Assembly: GCA_948470475.1 (NCBI GenBank)
Contig: OX419338.1
Coordinates: forward strand, 35,166,095-35,230,094
Direction of reading: 5' to 3'
DNA from: Galaxea fascicularis
Lineage: Eukaryota > Cnidaria > Anthozoa > Scleractinia > Euphylliidae
DNA length: 64,000 nt
Below, piece after piece: positions 1 through 11,199 of the stretch. The first letter of the stretch is position 1; each line of letters opens with the position of its first letter. Made by a program: the position numbers and the translations under genes. Below the pieces are notes generated by a model that was not told the origin of the DNA, searched no databases, and was given only the letters and a program-made list of their open reading frames with translations.

Positions 1-18
1 TGTATGTATGTATGTATG
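1..18. repeat. (TGTA)n microsatellite
   Basis: About 4.5 units of a TGTA tetranucleotide at the window edge. A similar (ATGT)n run at 10,711-10,730 ends a LINE 3' fragment. This one could be the tail of a retroelement lying outside the window, but that cannot be shown here. Confidence 0.8.
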
Positions 19-247
19 ACAAGAAGAAACTGCACAACTGGTAAAATAGGTCGTATAGGTTCAGTAATGGTTATTTCATGCCCCAAACCGTATAAATACA
101 AAGCTTTCAGCCAGTATCAAAGGCTTCAGGTGGCCAAACCGGGATCTATTTACGGTTACCATGGCTTTTTGCGACAACAGTTAAAATCGATAATTTCGCC
201 CAAATCCGCAGCAGATCAACTAAATATGCTCTAATGAATAAAGGGGG

Positions 248-283
<36 letters not shown>

Positions 284-303
284 GAACTAGTACACAAAAA
301 TTT

Positions 304-480
304 GATATTATCAACAGAGTTGATAATGTGAATTGACCACCGTACAGGGATCGCAAAACGTACTCCGATCGTGTACAATCGTAAGGAAACAATTCTGCGA
401 TCGTTCGCGATCGCCTGCGATCAATTGCGATCGTGCAATCATATGAGACCAAAGTTTTGCGATCTGCGATCGAAATATAT
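304..480. repeat. Dispersed repeat fragment followed by a GCGATCG-rich cluster
   Basis: Bases 304-350 match 46,351-46,396 almost exactly (shared words include ATTATCAACAGAGTTGATAA and CACCGTACAGGGAT), so this is a dispersed family. The next ~130 bases hold repeated GCGATCG/TGCGATCA words at irregular spacing. Weaker relatives (TTGCGATC, TGCGCGATC) occur near 870-930. Small open frames here show no recognisable domain and look like chance. Confidence 0.6.
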
Positions 481-2300
481 CCCATAATATGCCGTATTCA
501 AAGCTTTGTTTCCTAAAAACAAGGTTCGTACCTCTATTTTGAGCAACAATCACCATGATGAGGCAATGCACGAAGACGGCAGCGTCAGTAGAGAGACGTT
601 TATGAAGTAGTTCAGCTGTCTTGGCTACCAAAACAGAGTATATCAACAAAAAGAGAAAAAGTATGGGCATGAATTGGGAAGATATTCAATATATATGCGG
701 AAGTCGCGTGATATCAGACAAGCTTGTGTACAATAGATGCTGTATCGTGGCGACATTCTGTTGATTGACATTTCAGTGATCAACTCAAGCCACAGCCACA
801 CCGTCAGCCCACAGCCCGTATGATTTTCGTAATTTCCTGAGACCGAAATGTGTGATAAAACGTTAATTTGCGTTGCGATCTTTTGCGATTATATGGAAAC
901 AACACTCTACGTACTGCGCGATCTTCGTAATTACCGGTATGTGAAATCGTACTTTGGCTGCCATTAATCAAGTTTCCGAGGCCAAGCGAAACGATGCCAA
1001 TTGTTGAACCGAAAGCACCGCAAAGATGCCGAGTGAGCGGATTGTGTTTCACCGCAAGATATCTCTAAAAGCATAAATCCAAGGCATAAACGTTTCGATA
1101 AACGTTAAAATACAGCATTATCCAGCTTGCTTTCTGATTCAGTCACGGTTACCTCTTTGGACAATGAAGACAACTGCAATTGCCACGCCACCTCGCAATC
1201 TACAGAACAATATTTTCCGCTTACCTGAACAACGATCTCGTCTACAATTTGGGTTTCTTCGAATTCAGGTAGTTCGGCGATAGATACATCCGAAATTCGT
1301 CTGAATAAAATACGACGATAGCGCGACGAATAAATTAATACTGTAACCTTGTGCGGGAGATTTACAGAAGAGTTCATCAAGGTCGTATTCCGAGAAAAGC
1401 GGAAGCGAATACAACTTTTTTTTTATTTGTCTTTTCCAGCCGAGTGTTGGGAGGGATCAGTCGATATAGAGCAACGTGGGAAGCTTCGAATTACTCGTCT
1501 TATGGGATGTCCAATTATAAGAAGACAGATTCAACCATATAAAACTCGCACAAAACTAGCGTAAGGTCAAAAAATAGGATTGCATTGACTTGATATCGGA
1601 CTACGTTGTCAGGGACCTGGTACCGACAGTTTAGCCCGTTTTCCAAGAAGGCAGAAAAGAGATTCTGGGAAAGCGGAAACCAATTGTTTTGGCTTATAAT
1701 GCCCTCCTGAATTCTGTCGCAGAAATGGGAAGAAAATTTACTTGAAGTCATCTGAACTTATCTTAATTTACCATTTCAGCCACTAGATAAGGTAAGTGAA
1801 GTAAAACGAAGTATGATAGAAATCTTTAAACCCGTGCGAACAGTAACTTGGGGTAATGCCCTGAAAGCATACAGTCAAGATAAATAGTCCTAAGATCGAT
1901 TTCCGCAAAAGACACAGGCACCAAGCAGTTGTTAATTTAAGAAAAATTCACTCATATTTACTAAAACCGTTGCATATTCATGTTCACCGCATGCATCAAT
2001 TCCTTCAACTCTTATTTCATCCATCAAAACATAGACATGAAACGAAATATATTACACTGTACATCGACCATTGCTTTTGTATTATAATTATTACGTAATA
2101 AACAGGCTATGTTTATCTGAAATTTGCCCTCAGAGGTCCGCAATTTTAGTGTCCATTGTCCGCATTGCAGAGAGTCCGGATTAAAGAAGTCTTTTTTTCA
2201 GCTTAGTTAATGGCGGGGACCCCTTCATTAACTATGTTTTCAGGGAAAAAAACTGCAATTTTACCGGAACGGACAGCTGTCCGTCAGAAATAGCTAGAGA
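481..2300. other. No supported gene; dispersed-repeat-like sequence
   Basis: Short ORFs only. A minus-strand frame (1380 to about 1230, ending IVDEIVVQ) runs into a good donor (CAG|GTAAGC) and could be an isolated exon. I found no partner exon and recognise no domain. Around 2110-2300 are short GTCCG-type words (CTGTCCGTCAG, GTCCGCATTGC) that recur near 4,980-5,090, typical of a dispersed intronic or intergenic repeat. Confidence 0.5.
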
Positions 2301-2335
2301 GCCGTCAGTATTAGCGACGTGAACGTAAGAAGGAT

Positions 2336-2830
2336 AAATGCTACATTATACTGGAGGAACTGATCGCTAAGTCTAGCCAAAACAAGGTTCCAGCTAAGCG
2401 AGTCAAAGTGTAAGGAACTACGGATTTCGTTCGCTAAATCAGCCGTGGACTTTGCTCCCATTGTCATCAATGGAAAAGGAATAGAGGTAAAGTCCACTGT
2501 TAAGTTGTTAGGTCTAAATATATCATCCGACCTCCGGTGGAAATGTCATGTTGCCGAAATAAGTAAAAAAGTAGCGCGCCGGTTATATTTTCTTAAACAA
2601 CTGAAGAGAGCGAATATTCCCGCCAAAGATCTGCTAATATTTTACCGTTGACCTGTATCCGCCTAGTAACGGAATACGCATGCCCGGTGTTTCACAACGC
2701 GCTTCCCGCATACTTATCCGCTGAGCTAGAACAGCTACAGAGGCGCGCCATGCGAATTATTTTTCCGTTTGTTCCATATAGCGACGCATTACATCATGCC
2801 ATGAGGTTTTGTTGTGGGTCTGAATTTCGC
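2336..2830 (+). pseudogene. Decayed non-LTR retrotransposon reverse transcriptase fragment
   Basis: Conceptual translation gives the C-terminal part of a CR1/jockey-like reverse transcriptase ORF. It has a KSSQNK..FQLSESKCKELRISF block, then LLGLNISSDLRW, KKVARRLYFLKQLKRA, a TEYACPVFHNALP block and LEQLQRRAMRIIFP. The 'TEYACPVFH..LP..LS..LE..Q+RA++II' pattern is characteristic of LINE ORF2 ends in marine invertebrates. At least two frameshifts (near 2,387 and 2,650) break the frame and the catalytic YxDD region is absent, so this is a dead 3' fragment. The family is inferred from pattern, not from a database search. Confidence 0.75.
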
Positions 2831-2979
2831 TCACTCACTCAGGGGATCACTCATTCGTTCACTCACTCGATTCTGATTAATTTATTCATTAAACTTTCCC
2901 CTGGTCCCTCCCCTGGTAAGTATTGCTTTTGTCTCCATAGTCTTCTTGGTCCAACGTTTGCAAGTTTCAGGGTGTAGTA

Positions 2980-4280
2980 CAAAGGCGGAGAATTTTGCTC
3001 TGCAGATATTGTTTACGTGTTTAATGTTCATGGCGTCGATTTTTGGTTTCGATTTTCCAACTCAACAAAGGTCTATTTTGTTTAAGGATGAGTGATCAGA
3101 TAAAGTTAATAAGATGAAGAACACGAGTTGCGAGAATTGAACTTTGAAATCTTCAGAGCAGCGAAAATGAACTTCGAGATATCGCAAAAGCAACTATAAA
3201 GCTTATCACTGTGCGGTACCTGGGGCAGAAGTAATCGAGATTTTTTTGCCACAATATGATGGAAGAAGGAAGAATGAAGAAAATCGGCAAAAAAGGGAAA
3301 CAGGATAAAGACTTTCTAGCCAAAATACCGAATTCTGGCAAGCAAACGCATTTGATTTACGAGCAACATATGATCGATTTAAGCAGGTACGTAATGAAGT
3401 ATTTTTGAAGACGCTCTTTTCATGGCGAACGCTCGATTGCAAATATGATCTTGTTTAGAAAGGCTATATCCCTTGGCTTAAACGATCAGTATAACACTTT
3501 GTCAACATTTGACAAAAACACAAGGGCCACAAGCATGCAAATATTTTTTCTCTGTGAGGATATAATTTGGTCTGACAAGCAGCTACAACAGCTAATCTGT
3601 TCGAACAACAAAATATTTGGAAAGTCAAGTTAATTGTAGCACAAAGCATAAATAGATGGAGTTGAATATCTCACCTTACAAAGCAAAAGTTTTGTGCCGG
3701 ACCCCGAATCGCTCAAAAACATTGTGACTGTAAAGCGTGACTAATTTCCCTCAGGACTTTCACAAAATATTATGATGGTATCTCGCGTTCAGAATAGTCG
3801 GAAATTTTATTACGACCAAAAACGTTTAAAACTAACTTGAAATGAGCCGTCGACCAGTAAGAAACTTTAACTTGCCTGTTACACTTCTTAACAAAGCGAT
3901 CACATTTGAATATTATTTTTATGGTCCGTGTACAAATTTGCATATTTGTTTTCCATCGTCGGTTCAAATTACGTCTGTCAATTTCGTCTAATGTAATGCT
4001 TCTGGCGCCTGTCAATCAACTGCGTAATTTTACGGAAAATATTAACGCGTAAACGGTTCTTTTACCAAGAGGTGTGTCTGAAAAGGATGTGCTTCCACAA
4101 AACACAAACGAATGTAGAGGTTTCTTGCACATATCTTTTTAGAAAATAAAGTTGTTGTAAATTCAAAGTATTGATATGTTCCTCATCCATGAGCTTGCTC
4201 ATAGGAGCCTTTGATTTTTTATTAGATTTTATTATTGTACCGATTAATCTAATTCAGCCGTTGGCTGCGATTTTGATCAG
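2980..4280. other. No supported gene
   Basis: AT-rich sequence with short frames on both strands and no domain I recognise. Bases 4,220-4,302 end in a short (CTAT)n run after TGATCAGAATAAA, which resembles a LINE 3' tail. Confidence 0.45.
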
Positions 4281-4287
4281 AATAAAC

Positions 4288-4302
4288 TATCTATCTATCT
4301 AC
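4288..4302 (+). repeat. Short (CTAT)n microsatellite
   Basis: About 3.5 CTAT units directly after an AATAAA-containing stretch, similar to the short tandem tails of L2/CR1-type retroelements. Confidence 0.5.
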
Positions 4303-4318
4303 CTTTACTTCATAATTC

Positions 4319-5530
4319 TTCGCATCCAACACAGGGCTCGACAATCGGCTCAACAAAGCTTTGTTAGCGTTCGCATTTAAATCGCTGGTAAACTGCTAAA
4401 TATAAGCTGGTATTTCTGAGAACATCTTGTAGATTCTGTGACTCTTCCCAGTTGACAATAACACACGGCTGACTAGGCTCGATTTCCGTCGTTCTCTCGG
4501 GTCCGCGTGCCCGAGGGTGAGCGCAGACTCATTTCCCGAAACTGCGGCTGGTAAACGAGCCTAACGGCTGACTGAAACGGAATAATTTAGGTGGAATATG
4601 AACCGAAAAGTTCTTACTTAACTGGGAAATGCTTGAGTGTTGAGAGAAGCTGTCTTAACACACTCTTGTCACCATGAGCAAATGTGAGAGAACTGACAAT
4701 AAAAAGCGTGTTTGAGCCATACCTTTGAAGGCAGATGAATGTGACGATGTTCACCCAATTGCGTGATTTACATGGAAGCCCGAGATATTATGTTAATTAT
4801 TTATAGAAGTCGTAAGTATGAAGCCATTTTTACAGCCGCAGTACCGACAAGCATTACACGTTCGGTGACAAATAACTTTAAGAAATCATGTTCAGCGTCT
4901 TTGACATCAAATTTGATTCACGGTTATGTTAATTTTAAAACTGGCCTCAGGAGACCAATTTTTGATTAGCGATTGCAGACGGTCCTTGTCGTAGAGGCTT
5001 TAAAACGAAAAATGTGGCAATTTCGCCGGACCAAAGCAAGTGTCCGTCTGTAATGGAGAGCTGTCCGTAATAGCAAGGTGTCTGATAATGTACTTAGTTA
5101 CGCTTTTTGACTCCTACGATTAGCTGGATACGCGACCCCAAAAGCAATCCTGTTGTTTTAATCAACATCGTGTTTAAATAAAGGATGTCGTTGCTACGTT
5201 TAAGTTTTGAGCCTTTCCGGCCAGCAAAGGGCTCGCCATCGACAGTCGGCCGAACAAAGCTTCGTTAATCGCTGATAAACCGCTAACTCTAAGCTGGTAT
5301 TTCTGAGAAATCCGTGTAGATTCTTCGCTTAACGATAGTGACTGAAGACCATGGAATAATTCATCTCCGCTGACAAACTCATAACTCGGAAATGCTCGAA
5401 CATGGAGACGAATAAGGTTTCTTAACACAACCCTGTCATTATTAGCTGAATAAGACAATAGCAAATGTGATCGAAGTGAAAATAAAAGGCGACTATGAAC
5501 TTACCCTCGAAGGTAGGAATGATGATAAGT
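4319..5530 (-). repeat. Degenerate local duplication (two copies, ~0.9 kb apart)
   Basis: Two diverged copies in the same orientation: about 4,319-4,740 and 5,205-5,530. Shared words include AAGCTGGTATTTCTGAGAA and GAGCAAATGTGA/TAGCAAATGTGA before AATAAAA, in the same order. On the minus strand the second copy keeps a 96-codon open frame containing STRISQKYQLRVSGLSAINE. The first copy carries stops in the matching stretch. I do not recognise the encoded peptide; it could be an old transposon ORF or a lost exon. Confidence 0.5.
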
Positions 5531-6985
5531 TCGCGAACTGATTTGCATTCATGTCAAACTCAAAAGTTTGTCACGTGACCAATTTTCCGTAAGTAACGCC
5601 ATACTCCGAGCATAACTAATCGAAGATCAATTTGACAGCAATCAACTCATTACTCAACAAGACGCCCAGTAGTGTTCACGTGGGATACAGGAGTGCGAGA
5701 GCACTAGTTTCATTGCGATGGTTTTTTTCGGTTTTCTCCGACTGTAGCAAATGAGTTCCAATGTTGCCTCAAATAAGCGCAAACGGGTTCTCGAGCCACA
5801 GCCATATCCAGGCGCGAATCCATGCCGGTTTCCACCGTTTTACGGAAATCGGTCAGAATTTTCATAAAAAAATATATATGTATTTATTTTTATAAAAGTA
5901 AACTGCAAGTTAAATCTCGAAAATAGTTTTCACATTTTATTTTTTATTTATTCTTTTTTGCCAATTACCGCAAATAGACAAGGGTCATAGTAACGTTCTT
6001 TCGGCAAAATTTTACAGCCAAGAAATCACCAGTCTCCCGACGACGGTCACACCATCACATCATCGCCGCGGGCGTCTAGACCAAAATCAGATTTCCTCGG
6101 GCGATTTGTCAATTCTGCCACTCGGTTAGCCTGTATGATGCTGCACATTCATTACAAAATGGAGAATGGAACTGGCAAATATATTATCTGACTAACTCAA
6201 AAGGCCAGGAAAGGTCAATTTAGGTAGTTAATGAATGAAAAAATTTCCCGGGGAGCATGTCCCCGTATCCCCTAGGAGTTTGCGCCTTCGTCGCTCGTTT
6301 TGCGGTAAATCGGTCAACATTTTTCCTAGATCCGTACCTGATACCTGTGCGTACATCATGTACACATGTATCTAACACAGCTTGAAAAAAACTCATTACA
6401 ATAAAAATTATTGATATCGTTTAGTGAATCCTTTAAAACTGCATACGTAAGTTCAGGCCTTGCTTGCATTCTTTGCCACGTACGAGGCCAAAACCATGAG
6501 GGTGTCAAATGCCCCGGGGTCGTCCCGGGGGAAGGAAAATGCCCGGCCCCGTGGGCAGTAGCAAAATGTCAAACGCCCCAACCCCAGGATTAAAACTTGA
6601 GCAAACGCCCGGCTACTGTCCCGGAGGGAGGGGGTAGGTACTGCTGAAATTGACTGGTGCGATACTCTACGCACGTTGTCAAAAGTCGTAAGGAGAGCCT
6701 CTGTGACAGTTTACACGTCTGATAGAGCGATGTAAACAAATATAATCATGTGTACGGGTTTTGAGAAAAGAAATTCTCACGATTCTGTACGTCTGGTAAA
6801 AAGGAGGGACCTTTCAAGACACTTGCAGGGTATTCGCAAATTGTTGTATAGCTGGCGTTTTTCACGCTACGGCGCGTCCATTCATTGGCTAGTTCAGAGT
6901 CACATGACATTTAACAATAAAACTGTTTCCCGCCAAATGCCACGAGCGGGCAACATTGCGAAAACTATGACGTCAGCGGGAAACT
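5531..6985. other. No supported gene; GC-rich repeat patch at ~6,500-6,640
   Basis: AT-rich sequence without a convincing gene. The patch 6,500-6,640 is much more GC-rich than its surroundings and is built of CCCCGGGG- and GCCCGG-type words. It is probably a dispersed repeat. Confidence 0.45.
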
Positions 6986-6990
6986 ATCGA

Positions 6991-8190
6991 GCGCCATGTG
7001 GGACAATATTGTCAGTCAATTTTTATGGTTGTTAAGAAATATATTTGTACCATTGTGTAAAATATTTATGCCTAATAAATTTATAAGTACCATTGCAAAA
7101 TATATTTATGGCTAATAGAATATATATTTTCACCATTGCATCAAATATTTATGTCCAATAAAATATATTCGTGTCGCTACCTAATATGTTTACGAAGCAA
7201 TCACATACGCCCTATTCTAATTGTTTTATAAACGTGTATTTCAGAAAGAATGGTCAGAGCTATTCCGAGTATTCCTTTTAAAATATATACGGCTATTATC
7301 ATATATTTACGTCTTGAAAAATCACAGCCTTGCAACTGAATTACCTGCCATCAATGAAATATAAAACCATCTTGTTGATTTGTTTGTGACCTCTAACTTT
7401 GAAACCACTGGTAAAATATTGTTATCATGACAAAACATGGTAGTCATTCATGCAACATCAACCTTAACAACAACAATCGTAACAGTAACTAGCATTTCGG
7501 AAGCAAAGTTTCTTTGTGTGTTACACAAATCTTGGAACTGACCATTTAAACCGTTCACTTCTTCATGCAACAAATCCAACAGCTGAATCAAATCTTCGCC
7601 AACACTCTGTTGTTCGCATTGAAGAATCACCGATCTAATGACAAGAGAGTAATCATCTAACCGGCGTTCAAAATACTCTAGGACGTTGAGATTATCAGTG
7701 TGCAGATTTCGCTGAGCTTGGCGAAAAAGCAAAGGAATCAAGTTGCGAAAAAAACCCTCTAGGTCATCCTCCTCCGCCATTTTGTTTAGTTTACTCCGCT
7801 GACCATTGAGACAGGAGGCGCAATAGCCGTATATATTTGAGTGATAGCCGTATATATATTTTTCAAGACGTAAATATATGATAATAGCCGTATATATTTT
7901 AAAAGGAATACCCGGAATAGCTCTGACCATTCTTTCTGAAATACACGTTTATAAAACAATTAGAATAGGGCGTATGTGATTGCTTCGTAAACATATTAGG
8001 TAGCGACACGAATGTATTTTATTGGACATAAATATTTGATGCAATGGTGAAAATATATATTCTATTAGCCATAAATATATTTTGCAATGGTACTTATAAA
8101 TTTATTAGGCATAAATATTTTACACAATGGTACAAATATATTTCTTAACAACCATAAAAATTGACTGACAATATTGTCCCATATGGCGCC
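6991..8190. mobile_element. 1.2-kb DNA element with ~330-bp terminal inverted repeats
   Basis: The left arm (6,991-7,321) and right arm (7,859-8,190) are near-perfect inverted copies. Their outer ends begin GCGCCATGTGGGACAATATT (left) and GGCGCCATATGGGACAATAT (right, reverse complement). Inside each arm a motif of the form ACCATTG..AAATATTTATG..AATA is repeated three times at ~42-bp spacing (left arm near 7,049, 7,091 and 7,131), like the subterminal repeats bound by transposases. The ~540-bp centre carries a small minus-strand ORF (separate entry). No transposase catalytic motif is visible, so it is probably non-autonomous. Confidence 0.85.
7448..7780 (-). CDS. Small ORF inside the inverted-repeat element (unknown function)
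   Basis: A 110-codon frame starting at an ATG at 7,780 (MAEEDDLEGFF). The frame stays open further upstream into the inverted-repeat arm, but that part is repeat sequence. The product is acidic and probably helical, with leucine-rich stretches (LIQLLDLLHEEVNGL) and no transmembrane segment or known catalytic motif. It sits in the centre of a 1.2-kb terminal-inverted-repeat element. It may be the N-terminal exon of a larger transposon or host protein captured by the element. I do not recognise the family, and it may not be expressed. Confidence 0.4.
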   Translation of the reverse strand: MAEEDDLEGFFRNLIPLLFRQAQRNLHTDNLNVLEYFERRLDDYSLVIRSVILQCEQQSVGEDLIQLLDLLHEEVNGLNGQFQDLCNTQRNFASEMLVTVTIVVVKVDVA

Positions 8191-8355
8191 CAATAGGAAA
8201 CAGTTCACTGTTACCCGCAAAATGTTGACCGCTGTTGCACGTGATCAGAGCGTGCAGTTGAATGTGGCCTGATGTTTTCGTTGGAATCTCAGGGCGTTTT
8301 TCAAAATTTGGTTTTGTTTTTGTTTCCATTTGTTTTGCTATGTAACAAATCATTT

Positions 8356-8484
8356 AATGACTGTTCCCTTGGGGAACAGTGAATTTTGTTTCCTTCGAAT
8401 CTCAATGTTTCCCTCGACCTCGTCGTGGAAAACATTGAGGTTCTCGGGAAACAAAATTCACTGTTCTCCTCGGGACCAGTCATT
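8356..8484. mobile_element. 129-bp foldback/MITE
   Basis: Nearly the whole interval is one palindrome. It starts AATGACTGTTCCC and ends GGGACCAGTCATT. The outer arms continue into AGTGAATTTTGTTTCC and its inverse, and an inner CTCAATGTTT/AAACATTGAG stem surrounds a short loop. Confidence 0.8.
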
Positions 8485-8489
8485 TTAAG

Positions 8490-10230
8490 TGTTTATTATT
8501 ACACTCTAAACAAACCGACATGCAGCTACCAGGGTGTCATCATTTTTGCCAGTCTGTTATGCTCGTAAAGACAACAACACCAAAACTATTTGTTAGATGC
8601 ATTATAGCCCCCTTTCTCAAAAACAACATTCACGGGCTTTCATACTGACCCTTAATAAAATTAAACTTACATCTAAGCAACAGAACTATCAGTGTGAGTG
8701 ATGTAAGACTTAAGGCAAAAACAATTCTGCTTTAAAATTAAAAGAACTCCAAATCATCTCAAATCAGATGAACTCTAAATCACCTCATCGATGTCTTTGA
8801 TGCCATCGATTAAATCAGTCGTATGTCTGCCATAGTGGATGGCAAGCTATCCAGACTTTGCTTGGCAACCACAGAGCGTCGGTCATGGTGTGGACGATGC
8901 AAGCACATAGCTTTCATGCAACAACAAACAATCGACTTAACAGAAACCCACCTTAACTTTCACTCGACTTTCCACTTGTAAACAGCAGTCGCTACGCTAC
9001 AAAATTGTTCCTCCTGAAGTTTGTAATAAACTATCCGTCAATTCCCTCAACCGTGAGACTTAAAATTCTGTAAAAACTTTACACCGAATGCAAGTATCGT
9101 AAAATATGGCGGACCACTCGGACAGCCCGGGTCGAGTTGCATGAAAGCGAGGTTAGTGAGGCCTTCGATTGGAAAATAGTGGATTTCAGCAGGCCCGTCT
9201 TGAGTTGTTGTGTCTCTGAAGTCATACAGATTGGACCGAAATGGCCTACAGGAACTCATGTATCTTTCTACGAGTTTCCCTCCTCGCCTATAAGATGAAA
9301 ACACTGTGATCCACGTAATTCGTCAGTTACACCCAATCAACCTAAAGCTGTAAAAATTTTTACCTTGGTGTTTGAAGCCTGTTTAAAGTGATGTTTTCAT
9401 TAGCTGTACTCACTGTACTCGGTGGAAAGAAAATCAATGAAATGGCGTTAGAACCGGCAAGGAGGCTTTACCGGCGTTATATATTGGTGTGATTATTAAT
9501 TTTTTACAGTACACAGGAGCCGCTTAAGGTAATTCCCTTGTTTTGTTTCACAAGTGTAAGAACGGGCTTTGGCCTTCACAAATATAGATAAACGGGCGAA
9601 CGGGAAACTCTGTAAAATTCATCGGGGAAAGGATTCTTCCTAGGGAACACTCGCTGGCTGCGGAGAGGTCGGGACCTCTTATGGCAAGTGAATATCTTCG
9701 AGGCAGTTAATTATGCACGTGCACACAGAACTTGGCTCCAACGCGGTAGGGGTTTTAAAGTACCAACTGAACGTAACCACGGACGTAACGTCGGACGTAA
9801 CCAAAGAAGTAACTTCAATACACTTCAAAAGGCACAATCTTAGATGATGATATCACATCATTAAAAACCCATAACTAACCGTTACCTGATACAGTTGTAA
9901 AACAGTGATTAGCTTTAATCACTTCCAAAAGTAACACAGGTGGATAACGGCTTCCAACAGTTTAAGTTCCAGCTTGAATGATTTATTACAGTTATGACCT
10001 TGCAGAATAGTTAACGCTTCAATGAATCACAAAAGGTTGTATTTGCGTATTAGTGGACTTGAAACTATTTGTTGCAGAAGTGTAATATTTATTCGGTTAT
10101 GAATAACACTCGAACTGTCTGTCACGCAACGAAAACATTAAAATCCAAGGTATAAAGAGATGCTCATTAAACCGTATTTTCGTTGTCAAATTACGTGTTT
10201 TATTCGTTGTTCGTGGTTCATTAAAATCAT
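8490..10230. other. No supported gene
   Basis: AT-rich sequence. A minus-strand frame 9,304-9,047 (85 codons, MFSSYRRGGKLVER start) has balanced composition but no recognisable domain or clear splice partner. Near 9,766-9,815 there is a short run of GACGTAAC/AACGTAAC words. Confidence 0.45.
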
Positions 10231-10239
10231 AAAACTGCT

Positions 10240-10730
10240 ATCGTGCAGGGAAAGTGACGTTTCAGAAATATTTGACATCTGAGTTTGTAACAAGAGGCAG
10301 CGTATCTCGGCGTTTAACGAGGAATTTTCAACAACTTAACATTCCCCTCTTTAAAACCACCACAGGCCAGAGAACATTTTATTATAGAAGTGTAGCCATC
10401 TGGAATAAACTTGATTCCAGACTGAAACAATGTGAAAAACCAGCTTCCTTTAAGAGAGCTCTGAAAAAGCAACTTCTGAGCGAATTTTTATCTTAATGAC
10501 GCTTTACCATTTATGTATACTTAGGTTTTAAAATGCGAAAATTGTTTTCTATGTATACCTAGGTTTTAAAATGCGAAAATTGTATTATATGCATAGTTGT
10601 GTAATTCAGCTATGATTGTAATTATTCTACATTTAATTTCACTTAATGTCATGTGATTTTATATTATGTAATTGAACACTGAAAAGCCCCAGTTGGGATG
10701 TGCTCAATAAATGTATGTATGTATGTATGT
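10240..10730 (+). pseudogene. 3' end of a LINE retroelement with (ATGT)n tail
   Basis: An open stretch ending at 10,496 encodes a typical LINE ORF2 C-terminus: motifs SVSRRLTRNFQQLNIP, FYYRSVAIWNKL and SFKRALKKQLLSEF. It is followed by an AT-rich 3' UTR, CTCAATAAATGT and (ATGT)n at 10,711-10,730. The element is 5'-truncated, as is common for dead insertions. The assignment rests on the peptide pattern and the microsatellite tail. Confidence 0.75.
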
Positions 10731-10796
10731 TTCATGTAACAATATACACAATGAGCCTTCTGTTAGTATTCGCTTGTCCTCCGCCGAACAAAAAGA

Positions 10797-11194
10797 CAGG
10801 GGCACCCAACGACAATTTTCGGAAAATATCTGTTCGGAAGACGATTTGACATCTAGAATTTTCGGAACATTTGATGTAAAATTTCTTGCTTGCCTGCCTC
10901 TCCTAAGATTTTCGAACATCTAAAAACTACTATAATTGCCCATTTTTAACGGATTTTTACCGTTAAAACGTCAACTAGAATTTTCGGGAGCCTTTTTTCT
11001 GACTGAAATTTTCGAAAAGGTGAGTTTTGATCCCTATAATTTTCGGATCACTAGACTTTCAGCTAGGAAATCCGAACAGATGAAAAAATTTTAGGGGATA
11101 AAAATATGCCTATATCTACTGTTTAAATACTAAAATAAGTTTAACAATGCTATGTTTAAGTGGTTTTGAACTATATTCTCGTTGGGTGCCCCTG
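10797..11194. mobile_element. 398-bp MITE with 16-bp perfect TIRs
   Basis: The ends are perfect inverted repeats, CAGGGGCACCCAACGA and its complement. The interior has repeated (A)ATTTTCGGA-like words in direct orientation (near 10,815, 10,857, 10,905, 10,979, 11,008 and 11,039), which could be subterminal binding sites. It encodes nothing recognisable. Confidence 0.85.
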
Positions 11195-11199
11195 AAAAG

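Noticed and set aside
311..670. Small membrane protein ORF (minus strand, 119 aa)
   Set aside because: A hydrophobic start is present, but most of the frame overlaps a dispersed repeat and the GCGATCG cluster. Likely chance.
3153..3442. Overlapping ORFs on both strands
   Set aside because: Several frames are open at once, no domain is recognised, and no splice partners are found.
9047..9304. 85-codon minus-strand ORF
   Set aside because: Composition is plausible, but there is no domain, homologue or splice partner that I can name.
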